Shown: positions 16,270 through 24,079, counted from the stretch's first letter. The stretch is 24,079 nt of DNA from Mycoplasmatota bacterium (GCA_030636545.1 DAOVWR010000008.1:1-24079), one strand, 5' to 3'. The notes: generated by a model not told the origin, from the sequence alone. Numbers and translations are program-made.

Positions 16270-16851
16270 ATGAAGAAACATTTTACAACAATGGTATTAA
16301 TTTTAATCCCTATCGCAATCGCGGTAAACGTAATTGGTGGACAACTTGCTAGTATTCTTAAATTGCCTATGTATTTAGACATGATCGGTACTATCTTAGT
16401 TGCAGCATTAGCTGGACCTATACCTGCAATGGTAGCAGGTGGAGTTACAAACTTAATCTTAGGAATCACATCTCCAACGTGGATTCCATATGCAATTGTT
16501 CAAATTGCTTGTGGTGCTGTTGCAGGTTATGCTGCTCAAAAAGGTGCTTTCAAATCATTCAAATGGACTGCACTTACAGCATTAGGTGTATGGGCTGCTG
16601 CGTTATTAACAGCTGTTCCAATTACAACTATCTTATTCGGTGGTATCGCTGGTGGCGGTGGAGGTTCAGTTATTACTGCATTCTTCTTAACTACAGGTCA
16701 AGGCTTATGGCAATCAGTTACTACTAGTGCATTAATTACTGAAACATTAGACAAATTTATTTCTACTTTCATCGTATTTTTCATAGTTAAGAGTATCCCT
16801 GTTTCAACATTGGTTAAATTCCCTCTTGGGCCAATGTACGCTGAAGAATAA
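16270..16851 (+). CDS. ECF transporter substrate-binding S component, probable nucleoside type
   Basis: 193 residues, about six membrane helices, Ala/Gly-rich with no soluble domain, as expected of an S component of an energy-coupling-factor transporter. Typical features are the N-terminal helix with a following GGQLASILKLP stretch, YLDMIGTI, then repeated AGPIPAMVAGGVTN small-residue helices for packing on the T component. AAGGAG lies 9 bases before the ATG. It sits between nucleoside hydrolases and its own T and ATPase genes, which makes a nucleoside (or possibly ribose) the likely substrate. That is inference from context; the sequence alone does not fix the ligand. Confidence 0.85.
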   Translation: MKKHFTTMVLILIPIAIAVNVIGGQLASILKLPMYLDMIGTILVAALAGPIPAMVAGGVTNLILGITSPTWIPYAIVQIACGAVAGYAAQKGAFKSFKWTALTALGVWAAALLTAVPITTILFGGIAGGGGGSVITAFFLTTGQGLWQSVTTSALITETLDKFISTFIVFFIVKSIPVSTLVKFPLGPMYAEE

Positions 16852-16886
16852 TATTATAACTAGGTTACTTTATTAATTAGGATCAA

Positions 16887-16920
16887 TATTCAAGAGACTC
16901 AATTCTGAGTCTCTTGAATA
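16887..16920 (+). repeat. perfect 15-bp intercistronic hairpin
   Basis: TATTCAAGAGACTCA (16887-16901) pairs perfectly with 16906-16920 around an ATTC loop. It is followed by AATGAAAGG, not by T residues, so it is not a standard terminator. It lies between the S-component and T-component genes and could stabilise the upstream mRNA or mark a processing site. Confidence 0.7.
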
Positions 16921-16938
16921 AATGAAAGGAATAGGATT

Positions 16939-17706
16939 ATGGTAAAGAAAAGGTTTATTTCAAGAATGTATCCTTTAACAAAATTAATTATCGCATTAAC
17001 ATTAGGAGGAACATCAATAATTGTACACCAATGGCAATTTGGGTACTTATTTATAATGCCGTTGATGTTTTTACTAGCAATATTAGATGGAAAATTTAAG
17101 AGTTATTTTAAAAAAGTTTTTGCAGCAATAGTTGTATTTTTCTTGTTTATATTTTTAATTCAAGCGTTTTTAGTTCCGGTCGGAGCCACTATATGGCAAT
17201 GGGAATTTTTGCATTTAACTGTAGGTGGACTGGATAAAGCATTGAATATTACAGCAACAATCGGTGTGTTTTTAACAACATTATTATTAGTATTTGAAAC
17301 TACTAATATGAGCGATTTAATGGTTTCTTTACAGAAAACAGGAATGCCTAATGGAGCAGCTTATGTATTTTTAGCTTCAATCCAAATGATTCCTGAAATG
17401 AATAAAAGAAGTAAAGTTATCATGCAAGCACAACGAGCTCGTGGAATTGAAACTGAAGGAAATATGTGGGTTAGAACAAAAGCGTTCTTCCCGACATTAA
17501 GTCCATTAATTATATCTAGTATTACTGACATCGGAGATAAGGCTGCTACGCTAGAAGCAAGAGCTTTCTCTTCATCAATACCAAATACATTTTACCGTGA
17601 TTTACATGCTTCTTTCTTTGAAAAGTATATTACAGTTTTTGTAATATTACTTTGTACATTATATACACTTTGGAGATATGTTCCAGCAATAGGAGGTTTA
17701 TTATGA
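16939..17706 (+). CDS. ECF transporter transmembrane T component (EcfT/CbiQ family)
   Basis: 255 residues with about five membrane helices. It is the scaffold linking the S component to the two ATPases. The first coupling-helix motif is QRARG (165-169); the second reads EARAF (206-210), where Ala replaces the usual Gly. The ATG at 16939 has AAAGGA 8 bases upstream, after the intercistronic hairpin. The stop overlaps the next ATPase start by 4 bases. Confidence 0.92.
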   Translation: MVKKRFISRMYPLTKLIIALTLGGTSIIVHQWQFGYLFIMPLMFLLAILDGKFKSYFKKVFAAIVVFFLFIFLIQAFLVPVGATIWQWEFLHLTVGGLDKALNITATIGVFLTTLLLVFETTNMSDLMVSLQKTGMPNGAAYVFLASIQMIPEMNKRSKVIMQAQRARGIETEGNMWVRTKAFFPTLSPLIISSITDIGDKAATLEARAFSSSIPNTFYRDLHASFFEKYITVFVILLCTLYTLWRYVPAIGGLL

Positions 17707-18542
17707 ATCCAGTATTAGAGATGAAAGATGTTCATTTTAAATATCTAATTGGGAAAGAAAAAGTTTTTGAAGGAATAAGTTTCAAGATATATAAAGGTGA
17801 ATTTGTATCGATTACCGGACGAAATGGAAGTGGGAAAACAACATTATGTAATATTCTTAGAGGATTTATTCCGCACTTAAACCAAGGAACTTTATCGGGA
17901 GACATATTATTACATGGTGAATCTATTCCTGACAAATCATTAGGTGAACTTGCTGATAAAATTGGTTATATCTTCCAAAATCCTTTTATTCAAAATAGTG
18001 GAATTAAAGAAACAGTTTATGAAGAAATTGCTTTTGGATTAGAAAATCTTGGTATTCCTCGTGAAGAGATGATTAAGACTGTTGATGATACAATTAAACT
18101 ATTGAAAATTGAAGATTTAAGAGAGAAACATCCTGCGGAATTAAGTGGAGGACAACGCCAAAGAGTTGCAATTGCATCAATTATAGCGATGGATCCACCC
18201 ATCTTAATTATTGATGAACCAACATCACAATTAGATCCAAAAGGTACAGAAGAAATCTTTGAAATCATTAAGTTATTAAAAGAACAAAAGAAAACGATTA
18301 TATTAGTAGAACATAAAATTGATCAAGTCGCAGAATACGCTAGTCGTATAATTATGCTTGAAGATAAAAAAATCCTTTTCGATGGAACTACAAATGAAAT
18401 TTTATCTAAAGAAGAAGTTATGACTTATGGAACAAATTTACCACAAGTTGCAAAATTAGGAATTAAATATAGTAAAGAAGTAAAAAAACTTGAAAAAATA
18501 CCAACTGTTTTAGAAGAAGCAGTTAAGATATTTAAAGGTTAG
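17703..18542 (+). CDS. ECF transporter ATPase 1
   Basis: 279 residues from ATG 17703, chosen for the AGGAGG just before it and the ATGA overlap with the T-component stop; an earlier in-frame ATG at 17652 has no ribosome site. All ABC ATPase motifs are intact: Walker A GRNGSGKTT (39-47), Q-loop Gln92, signature LSGGQ (147-151), Walker B ILIIDE with catalytic Glu172, switch His204. It powers uptake as a heterodimer with the next gene product on the cytoplasmic face. Confidence 0.94.
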   Translation: MNPVLEMKDVHFKYLIGKEKVFEGISFKIYKGEFVSITGRNGSGKTTLCNILRGFIPHLNQGTLSGDILLHGESIPDKSLGELADKIGYIFQNPFIQNSGIKETVYEEIAFGLENLGIPREEMIKTVDDTIKLLKIEDLREKHPAELSGGQRQRVAIASIIAMDPPILIIDEPTSQLDPKGTEEIFEIIKLLKEQKKTIILVEHKIDQVAEYASRIIMLEDKKILFDGTTNEILSKEEVMTYGTNLPQVAKLGIKYSKEVKKLEKIPTVLEEAVKIFKG

Positions 18543-18550
18543 GTGACAAC

Positions 18551-19342
18551 ATGGGAATTGTTATAGAAAATGTAATATTTAATTATCCAAACGGATTTTG
18601 TGCAATTGATGATATTTCAATTAGTATAGAACGTGGTGAAAAAGTTGCTATTATCGGCCAAAATGGTGCAGGTAAAACAACATTTGTTAAAATGATGAAT
18701 AATTTACTTAGACCAAATTCTGGAACAGTTATAGTTGATGATATAAATTTAAGCGATGTAACAACTGCTCAAATATCAAAAAAAGTAGGATATGTTTTTC
18801 AAAATCCTGGTGATCAATTATTTAATAGTACAGTATTTGCTGAAATAGCTTATAACCCTCGTTATAGAAAATTACCAGAATCTAAGGTTAAAGAATTAGT
18901 AGAAGATGCTGCAGCATTATGTGGTCTCACTAAATACTTAAAGACTAATCCATATGATTTACCATTTGGATTAAGAAAATTCGTTACCATTGCTTGTGTT
19001 ATTGCTATGGGTAGCGAATATATAATTTTAGATGAACCAACAGCAGGACAAGATTTAGATGGATTAAAATTACAAGGTGATATTATTACTGAATTAATAA
19101 AAAGAAATAAAACTGTTATCACAATTACGCATGATATGGAATTTGTAATTGATAATTTTGAAAGAATCATTGTTATGGCAGATAAAAAAATTGTTACTGA
19201 CTCAAATCCTCATAATGTATTTTGGGATTTTGATGTATTAGAAACAGCAAGCTTAAAACAACCAAGTATTTGTAAACTAGGGAACGAACTAGGAATTACT
19301 GACATTGTTACAATCGACGAGTTCTTACAAAAAGTAAAATAA
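18551..19342 (+). CDS. ECF transporter ATPase 2 with a degenerate signature motif
   Basis: 263 residues. Walker A GQNGAGKTT (36-44), Q-loop Gln84, Walker B IILDE with Glu162 and switch His194 are intact. The signature region, normally LSGGQ followed by R-V-A-I-A, reads LPFGLRKFVTIA (137-148), so the Ser-Gly-Gly-Gln core is lost. In the heterodimer with ATPase 1 the nucleotide site built from this signature would be altered while the other stays canonical. The rest is typical of an EcfA protein. A ribosome site AGGTGA overlaps the end of the previous gene. Confidence 0.92.
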   Translation: MGIVIENVIFNYPNGFCAIDDISISIERGEKVAIIGQNGAGKTTFVKMMNNLLRPNSGTVIVDDINLSDVTTAQISKKVGYVFQNPGDQLFNSTVFAEIAYNPRYRKLPESKVKELVEDAAALCGLTKYLKTNPYDLPFGLRKFVTIACVIAMGSEYIILDEPTAGQDLDGLKLQGDIITELIKRNKTVITITHDMEFVIDNFERIIVMADKKIVTDSNPHNVFWDFDVLETASLKQPSICKLGNELGITDIVTIDEFLQKVK

Positions 19343-19345
19343 TAA

Positions 19346-20485
19346 GTGAAAAAATATGCAATCGTAATACTAACTATACTAACATTCGTTACTGTTGTAG
19401 AGTTTAGTATTGTAATGCCTTTAGGTCCGCAAATTGCTGACAAGTACAATATTTCAAGAAATAGTGTTACTTACTTATTTGTAGGCCATTCATTAATGGG
19501 TCTTTTAGTGCCTATTATTGGCTATTTAGGTGACAAATATGGACTGAAAAAATTTATAATTATTAGTGTTATGTTTTTTACTATTGGAACATTTATTAAT
19601 TCAATAGCTTTAACAAGCACTGGATATTTTATTGGTAGAAGTATTATTGGTCTTGGATTTTATGCAATAACTAGTTTAGTAATCGTGTATTCAAGTAAAA
19701 TAATTAGTTATAATCATTTAGGAATTGTTAGTGGTATCTACAAATTTTCATTTGCAGCAGCAATGTTTGCTGCTCCAATAATTGGTAATTATTTTATTAG
19801 TCATTTTGATATAGCTTCATTATATTTAACTTTATCAATTTCATCATTAGTTTTACTTGGTCTGTTGTTTCCACTAAGAGAGATTTTGGGAGAAAACGAT
19901 ATAGAACTAAGTGATATTAAGAAAATGATAAGAAAAAAAGAAGTTTTATTAATGATAATAGCAACATTTATGTTGTCAGTACCAAGTGTTTTCTTTTTTA
20001 ACTATTTAAGCACACATTTGCAAGATATTGGATATTCTGTAGAAAGAGCTAGTACAATGTTTAGTATTATTGCTTCAGGCTCAATCTTAACATCAATAGC
20101 GATTCTAGTAATCAGTGATAAAGTAGGTAAACTAAGAATGGCTAGAGTTGGTATTATTATTGCCGCAGTTTCCTTATTAGGATTCTTATTCAATGTTGAT
20201 CTTATTATTGTAATTGCCGGAGTTATTTTCGGTATTGGATATGACACTATTTGGGGATTATTCTTCCCAGTTGCTTCTAAAATGTATAAAGTAGGAGTAA
20301 ATAGTTATATTGCAATATTGAGTATGAGTATGGCTTTAGCTGGCATAGTAACAAATTTAGCTGCTCCGGTTATAATGGAAAATTGGGGATTTTCTGGAAA
20401 TTTATTAATTTCATTTGTAGCAGTAATAATTTGTTTCGTAGCTTTTGTAAAAGCTACTCAGCCGTTTGAAGATATTTTAAATTAA
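19346..20485 (+). CDS. MFS transporter, last gene of the nucleoside operon
   Basis: 379 residues starting at GTG 19346, three bases after the ATPase stop and with no clear ribosome site, so probably translated by coupling. About 12 membrane helices are visible. The loop between helices 2 and 3 has GYLGDKYGLKK and the second half VISDKVGKLR, both MFS signatures; overall it resembles the DHA1 drug/metabolite group. Since the operon already has an importer, the protein may export the freed base or excess product, or be a second importer for a sugar or nucleoside. The direction cannot be read from sequence. Confidence 0.85.
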   Translation: MKKYAIVILTILTFVTVVEFSIVMPLGPQIADKYNISRNSVTYLFVGHSLMGLLVPIIGYLGDKYGLKKFIIISVMFFTIGTFINSIALTSTGYFIGRSIIGLGFYAITSLVIVYSSKIISYNHLGIVSGIYKFSFAAAMFAAPIIGNYFISHFDIASLYLTLSISSLVLLGLLFPLREILGENDIELSDIKKMIRKKEVLLMIIATFMLSVPSVFFFNYLSTHLQDIGYSVERASTMFSIIASGSILTSIAILVISDKVGKLRMARVGIIIAAVSLLGFLFNVDLIIVIAGVIFGIGYDTIWGLFFPVASKMYKVGVNSYIAILSMSMALAGIVTNLAAPVIMENWGFSGNLLISFVAVIICFVAFVKATQPFEDILN

Positions 20486-20497
20486 AAAGTAGTATTA

Positions 20498-20538
20498 AAA
20501 AAGCATCACAGTAAGTTTTTCTTACAGTGATGCTTTTT
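20498..20538. terminator. bidirectional terminator between convergent operons
   Basis: A long hairpin: AAAAAGCATCAC (20498-20509) pairs with GTGATGCTTTTT (20527-20538), one A-A mismatch, then GTAAG/CTTAC around a TTTTT loop. T runs on both strands let it end the nucleoside operon and the minus-strand pair alike. Confidence 0.93.
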
Positions 20539-20542
20539 CTTT

Positions 20543-21460
20543 TTAACTTAATAACTCTACTAATAAATCGATAAATTTTTGATAGCTCATTTTTGTGCAA
20601 ATATCATAGTTTTTACTACCAGTTGATTCAATTATTTGCTGTCCGTAGTATTCATTATCTTCATCAATAATATTGCAACTAGCATTATGATATTCTATGG
20701 CGATGCTTGGATCAATGGCAATCGCAATTATTCCAGCATCACATAAGACAAATCCATTTGTGTTATAATTCTTTTTACTTAAAGCGATAAGACCGGCGTT
20801 AATGTCTACACTGAATTTACCTAAGCTATTATTGATATTATTGAGTCTATCAATATCACCGTCTTTAATATAAACTCCATCTAAACAAGTATCCCAAGGT
20901 AATTGAATAATTTTTATACCAAGATCACTTACAATTTTTGCGGCATGAGCATCGACATAATAATTAAACTCTGCATATTCAGTTACATTTCCTACACCAA
21001 GTCCGTTCCCTCCCATAAGATAGATAACTTTTAGTTTTTTCATAGTTTCGATATCTTTATTGATTGCTAGAGCAATATTTGTTAAGGGTCCTATTGCGAT
21101 TAGTTCAATTTCGTGAGGATTGTTGCTTACTATTTCTAATATTGCATCAACAGCATTTTCTGGTTCAACTTTTTTAGAAGGGCTTGGTAAATTAACATCA
21201 CCCATTCCATTTTCTCCATGTGCCCATTCAGCAGTTACCAAGTCTCTAAATAAAGGTTTTTGGGCACCTCTATAAACTGGGACATCATATGTATCTGCCT
21301 TTTCAACTGAAATCAAAGCATTTTTAACAGCTAGATCAAGGGGAACATTACCAGCAACTACAGTAATTGCTTTAATTGATAATTCTTTTGATCTTAATGC
21401 CATCATAATAGCAACTGCGTCATCAGATGCAGTATCAGTATCAATAATAATTTTTCTCAT
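20543..21460 (-). CDS. nucleoside hydrolase 4 (IUNH family, divergent)
   Basis: 305 residues, cytoplasmic. The N-terminal motif reads DTDTASDD (7-14) instead of DTDPGIDD, keeping all the Asp ligands. HGENGMGD (81-88), Thr128 in GPLTN and AEFNYYVDA (163-171) follow. At the position of the Crithidia catalytic-acid His there is Cys240 before the Ca ligand Asp241 (LCDAG), a variant reported for another group of this family. It is only distantly similar to the three enzymes of the facing operon, so it is not a simple local duplicate. It follows the aminopeptidase gene by 27 bases and shares its promoter. Confidence 0.92.
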   Translation of the reverse strand: MRKIIIDTDTASDDAVAIMMALRSKELSIKAITVVAGNVPLDLAVKNALISVEKADTYDVPVYRGAQKPLFRDLVTAEWAHGENGMGDVNLPSPSKKVEPENAVDAILEIVSNNPHEIELIAIGPLTNIALAINKDIETMKKLKVIYLMGGNGLGVGNVTEYAEFNYYVDAHAAKIVSDLGIKIIQLPWDTCLDGVYIKDGDIDRLNNINNSLGKFSVDINAGLIALSKKNYNTNGFVLCDAGIIAIAIDPSIAIEYHNASCNIIDEDNEYYGQQIIESTGSKNYDICTKMSYQKFIDLLVELLS

Positions 21461-21487
21461 TATATAGCCTACTTCCTAAATAGATAT

Positions 21488-22723
21488 TTAAATTACAAAG
21501 TCTCCATCTTTGAATATTCTTACTTTAGTTCCATCTTTTTGCGTTCCTTCGATTTGCATATCTGCGCTACCAAACATAAAGTCTGAATGAACCATAGATT
21601 GGTTTGAACCAGCGTCAGCTAATTCTTTTTCTGTCATTTTTGTTCCACCTTTTAAATTCATTGGATATGCGCGTCCTAGTGCTAAATGACAAGATGCATT
21701 TTCATCAAACAAAGTATTTAAGAATAAAATACCTGAATTAGAAATAGGTGAATCATGACTTAGTAATGCTACTTCACCTAAATATGTACTTCCTTCATCA
21801 AATTCTAATAATCTTTTTAAAGTCTCTTTATTCTTTTTAGCTCCATAATTAACTACTTTTCCGTCCTTAAATTCGAACCAAAAGTCTTCAATTAAATTAC
21901 CTTGATAATCTAAAGGTTTAGTTGCGACAACTTTTCCGTTAACACCTAATTTATAGGGCATAGTGAAATTTTCTTCTGTTGGAATATTTGGATTAAAATA
22001 TGTTCCTTTTTCAGAATGTTCTCCACCACCTGCCCAAACATGATTATTTACTAATTCAACAATTAAATCAGTACCTAAATCATTAGTAAAATGTAAAGAT
22101 TCAAATTGATAACCATTTAAAATAGCATTATGTGATAATAATCTTTCATTATGATTTGCCCATTCTTTGATTGGATCATTTGTTTCAGTTACACGTGATG
22201 CTTTTAAGATTGCATCCCATAAAGCTTCATAAGCATCGTTTTCTTCTAAGTCTGGGAATACTTTTTTAGCCCAAACTTTATTCGGTGCAGCAATAACACT
22301 CCATTGTGTACCATTCCCCATAACATAATCACTTACAAATTTAAATGCTTTCATATGGGCGATTCCTGCTTTTTGCATTTTTAATGAATCAACACCTTCA
22401 TTTACTCCTGTGATTGGCGATGCGATACTTATTACACAACCACCTTGATCGATAAAGTATTGACTTTTTTGAATAGTATATTCCGGAATTTCTTCAAGTG
22501 TTTCAATACTCATTCCATCATATCCATATCTTGATACATAAGCATCACTCCACTGAACAGTGACACGTTTCGCACCGGCATTGTATGCTGCTTTAACGAT
22601 AAGTCTTACAAATTCTCTCGTTTCAGTTGATGCATTTACGACAACTAATTGGTCTTTTTGAACATTTACTCCGACCTCAACAACGAGTTTTGCATATTTT
22701 TCTAATAACTCTATTTTAGCCAT
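21488..22723 (-). CDS. M29-family metallo-aminopeptidase (AmpS/PepS type)
   Basis: 411 residues, standard length. These cytoplasmic two-metal aminopeptidases remove N-terminal residues from short peptides. The metal ligands and catalytic residues of the family can be placed: Glu250 (IPTEENF), Glu317 (YLGEVAL), His346 (CHLALGRAYP), Tyr353, His379 and Asp381 (HSDFMFG). AAGGAG (22739-22734, minus strand) precedes the ATG by 10 bases. It is the first gene of a two-gene operon with nucleoside hydrolase 4, pairing peptide and nucleoside breakdown. Confidence 0.95.
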   Translation of the reverse strand: MAKIELLEKYAKLVVEVGVNVQKDQLVVVNASTETREFVRLIVKAAYNAGAKRVTVQWSDAYVSRYGYDGMSIETLEEIPEYTIQKSQYFIDQGGCVISIASPITGVNEGVDSLKMQKAGIAHMKAFKFVSDYVMGNGTQWSVIAAPNKVWAKKVFPDLEENDAYEALWDAILKASRVTETNDPIKEWANHNERLLSHNAILNGYQFESLHFTNDLGTDLIVELVNNHVWAGGGEHSEKGTYFNPNIPTEENFTMPYKLGVNGKVVATKPLDYQGNLIEDFWFEFKDGKVVNYGAKKNKETLKRLLEFDEGSTYLGEVALLSHDSPISNSGILFLNTLFDENASCHLALGRAYPMNLKGGTKMTEKELADAGSNQSMVHSDFMFGSADMQIEGTQKDGTKVRIFKDGDFVI

Positions 22724-22747
22724 TTGTTAATCACTCCTTCAAAATGT

Positions 22748-22756
22748 ATTATATCA
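22748..22756 (-). promoter_or_regulatory. extended -10 promoter of the aminopeptidase operon
   Basis: The minus strand reads TGATATAAT, a perfect extended -10, 24 bases before the ATG. The -35 region is weak. No AACGCTTT core as at the main operon is present. Confidence 0.55.
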
Positions 22757-22818
22757 TAAACTTTTTAGTTCTCATTAGAGTATTTCTTATTATTAAGATT
22801 TACTATAAAAATCATATC

Positions 22819-22847
22819 ATCACTAGTTATTTATAAAAAATAGTGAT
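22819..22847. repeat. inverted repeat in the divergent intergenic region
   Basis: ATCACTA (22819-22825) and TAGTGAT (22841-22847) are separated by 15 AT-rich bases, midway between the divergent aminopeptidase and lipoprotein genes. It could be an operator; the AT-rich setting makes chance plausible. Confidence 0.3.
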
Positions 22848-22888
22848 AATATTATAAATAAGGAAATATAAAGAAATAAGACTATTTT

Positions 22889-22909
22889 TATAATGTACTT
22901 AAAAGGAGG
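22889..22909 (+). promoter_or_regulatory. -10 box and ribosome site of the last lipoprotein
   Basis: TATAAT at 22889-22894 without a recognisable -35. AGGAGG at 22904-22909 lies 8 bases before the ATG 22918. Confidence 0.45.
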
Positions 22910-22917
22910 AACAAGAG

Positions 22918-24079
22918 ATGAAAAAAGTATTTTTATTTTTATTAAGTTTCGTTTTAGTATTAGGATTATCGGCATGCTACACAAAATCTGTTGAGTTTAT
23001 CGTTGATGATGAAATATATCACACAGTTAGTGTTAAAAGTGATGAGTTAATTCCAGAACCAGCAGATCCTACTAAAGATGGTTATACTTTTCTTGGTTGG
23101 TGGGAACAATCAATTATATCATTTGAAGAAGATAGACTTTGGAATTTTGAAGAAGATTATACATTTGATCAATTACAGCTATTTGCAAAATGGGAAAGAG
23201 CTTCAATAACACTTACTATTAAAAACTTCTTAGAGGAAACAGTTGCAGAATATACTGTTGAGAGTCATACAACATATGATTCTTTAGATTTATCTCGATT
23301 TGGGACATTGTATTATCAGCCAGACACTACTAACGAAGTATCTGGAGATATAATCGAGGATATAACTGTGTATTATAATCATTACAATATGAGTAGTATT
23401 AATTATAAGGTTGGAATTAGTGTCTATGATAGCGGATACGATTTACCTGCAAATGTGATTTCATATTTTAATGATAATTGTGAACTTAATAATTGTGATG
23501 TATTTGTAACGGAAGTTATGGGTAGTGGAACTTCACAATTTGAACAAGTAATGAATCTAGTTTTTTCTGAAGAAATTAATTTACTAATTTTACAAACACA
23601 AAATACAACTGAACTTGAAGCGATTGTTGCTCAAGTTACCGATATTCCGATTATAATTATCAATTCTCTATTCACTAGTAATAGTCCAATATTTGATAAC
23701 GATAATGTGTATCAAGTTGTAAATGCCATTAACGGATACTCTGCAGGGTTAGCAGAAGTCCTTAGAGATGATGCTTTAGATGGCTTAATTCCCGATGTAA
23801 ATGATAATGGCATATTAGATATTATTCTTATTGACAATATATATTATGAGAATACTTTTGAAAATCCTGAAATTCAATTTGGATACATTCTGAGTAATTC
23901 AACTGTAGAATTTAATGAATTAGATATATACTTTGCTCAAAACTTATGGGTAGATGCCAACTATTACGTTTCAAATGCAATCTATGCCTTTGAAAATCAG
24001 TTTGATGTGGTTGTCTCACTTGATCCTGATGCAACATTAGGTATTATTGAATATAATAGTAGTCAAATTCATCCTTTTA
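22918..24079 (+). CDS. lipoprotein: Listeria-Bacteroides-type repeat plus galactose-binding-protein-like domain, 3' end cut off
   Basis: 387 codons are visible; the gene runs past the window edge. The signal peptide ends in LSAC with Cys20. Residues about 25-92 match the Listeria-Bacteroides (InlB B) repeat, with KDGYTFLGWW and LFAKW, and a second weaker copy may cover 97-154. From about 162 the protein follows E. coli galactose-binding protein MglB: VGISVYDSG, an IIINS strand, and an EF-hand-like calcium loop DVNDNGILD (293-301) at the place of the MglB loop. MglB's sugar-contacting His-Pro-Asp and Arg segment is replaced here (DNIYYENTFENPE), while a Trp (344) and Asn (249) at matching places remain. 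It may bind a different sugar. Confidence 0.82.
   Translation, partial: MKKVFLFLLSFVLVLGLSACYTKSVEFIVDDEIYHTVSVKSDELIPEPADPTKDGYTFLGWWEQSIISFEEDRLWNFEEDYTFDQLQLFAKWERASITLTIKNFLEETVAEYTVESHTTYDSLDLSRFGTLYYQPDTTNEVSGDIIEDITVYYNHYNMSSINYKVGISVYDSGYDLPANVISYFNDNCELNNCDVFVTEVMGSGTSQFEQVMNLVFSEEINLLILQTQNTTELEAIVAQVTDIPIIIINSLFTSNSPIFDNDNVYQVVNAINGYSAGLAEVLRDDALDGLIPDVNDNGILDIILIDNIYYENTFENPEIQFGYILSNSTVEFNELDIYFAQNLWVDANYYVSNAIYAFENQFDVVVSLDPDATLGIIEYNSSQIHPF

Noticed and set aside
16887..16920. Reading the strong hairpin as a transcription terminator
   Set aside because: No T run follows, and the next gene (T component) has no visible promoter of its own and belongs functionally with the upstream gene.
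1..24079. CRISPR arrays, tRNA or rRNA genes, insertion sequences
   Set aside because: No regularly spaced repeats, cloverleaf-like sequence, transposase motifs or terminal inverted repeats were seen.

Overview
The window comes from a low-GC, Gram-positive-type (monoderm) bacterium. The genes are AT-rich, carry good AGGAGG-type ribosome sites, and include several lipoproteins with a lipobox Cys at residue 19 or 20. TGA is a stop here, not Trp: several genes end in ATGA start/stop overlaps and Trp is written TGG. That rules out the Mycoplasma code and fits the Acholeplasma/Izemoplasma/Haloplasma side of the Mollicutes or a nearby Bacillota lineage. This placement is inference; no rRNA or tRNA gene is visible.

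Left part (1-9860), mostly plus strand. It begins with the 3' end of a GH13 alpha-amylase-type gene coupled to a lipoprotein with two thioredoxin-like domains. A housekeeping run follows: trmFO and xerC (the usual Bacillota order), a small membrane protein, an ANT(6)-like nucleotidyltransferase, a small membrane-protein ORF or remnant, and rlmH. Next are single-gene units separated by clear terminators: a Big_2-type lipoprotein, an OFA-type MFS transporter, and an orphan sugar-type solute-binding lipoprotein. A ketopantoate-reductase-family gene (minus) converges on the last of these.

Centre (10874-20538). A 624-bp gap with probable gene debris ends in a strong promoter overlapped by a LacI-family/cre-like operator. 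This drives a nine-gene plus-strand operon: a LacI regulator fused in frame to a ribokinase; three consecutive nucleoside hydrolases joined by 4-nt overlaps; a full ECF transporter (S component, T component, two ATPases); and an MFS transporter. A two-way terminator closes it. The inferred pathway is ECF uptake of nucleosides, cytoplasmic hydrolysis to base plus ribose, phosphorylation of ribose to ribose-5-phosphate, possible base or sugar movement through the MFS protein, and control of the whole unit by its own sugar-sensing regulator-kinase. This is the most interesting system in the window.

Right part (20543-24079). A minus-strand pair, an M29 aminopeptidase and a fourth nucleoside hydrolase, converges on the large operon. 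Divergent from it, and cut by the window edge, is a lipoprotein that joins a Listeria-Bacteroides-type repeat to a galactose-binding-protein-like fold. Together the region suggests a scavenger of nucleosides, peptides and sugars from decaying biomass.
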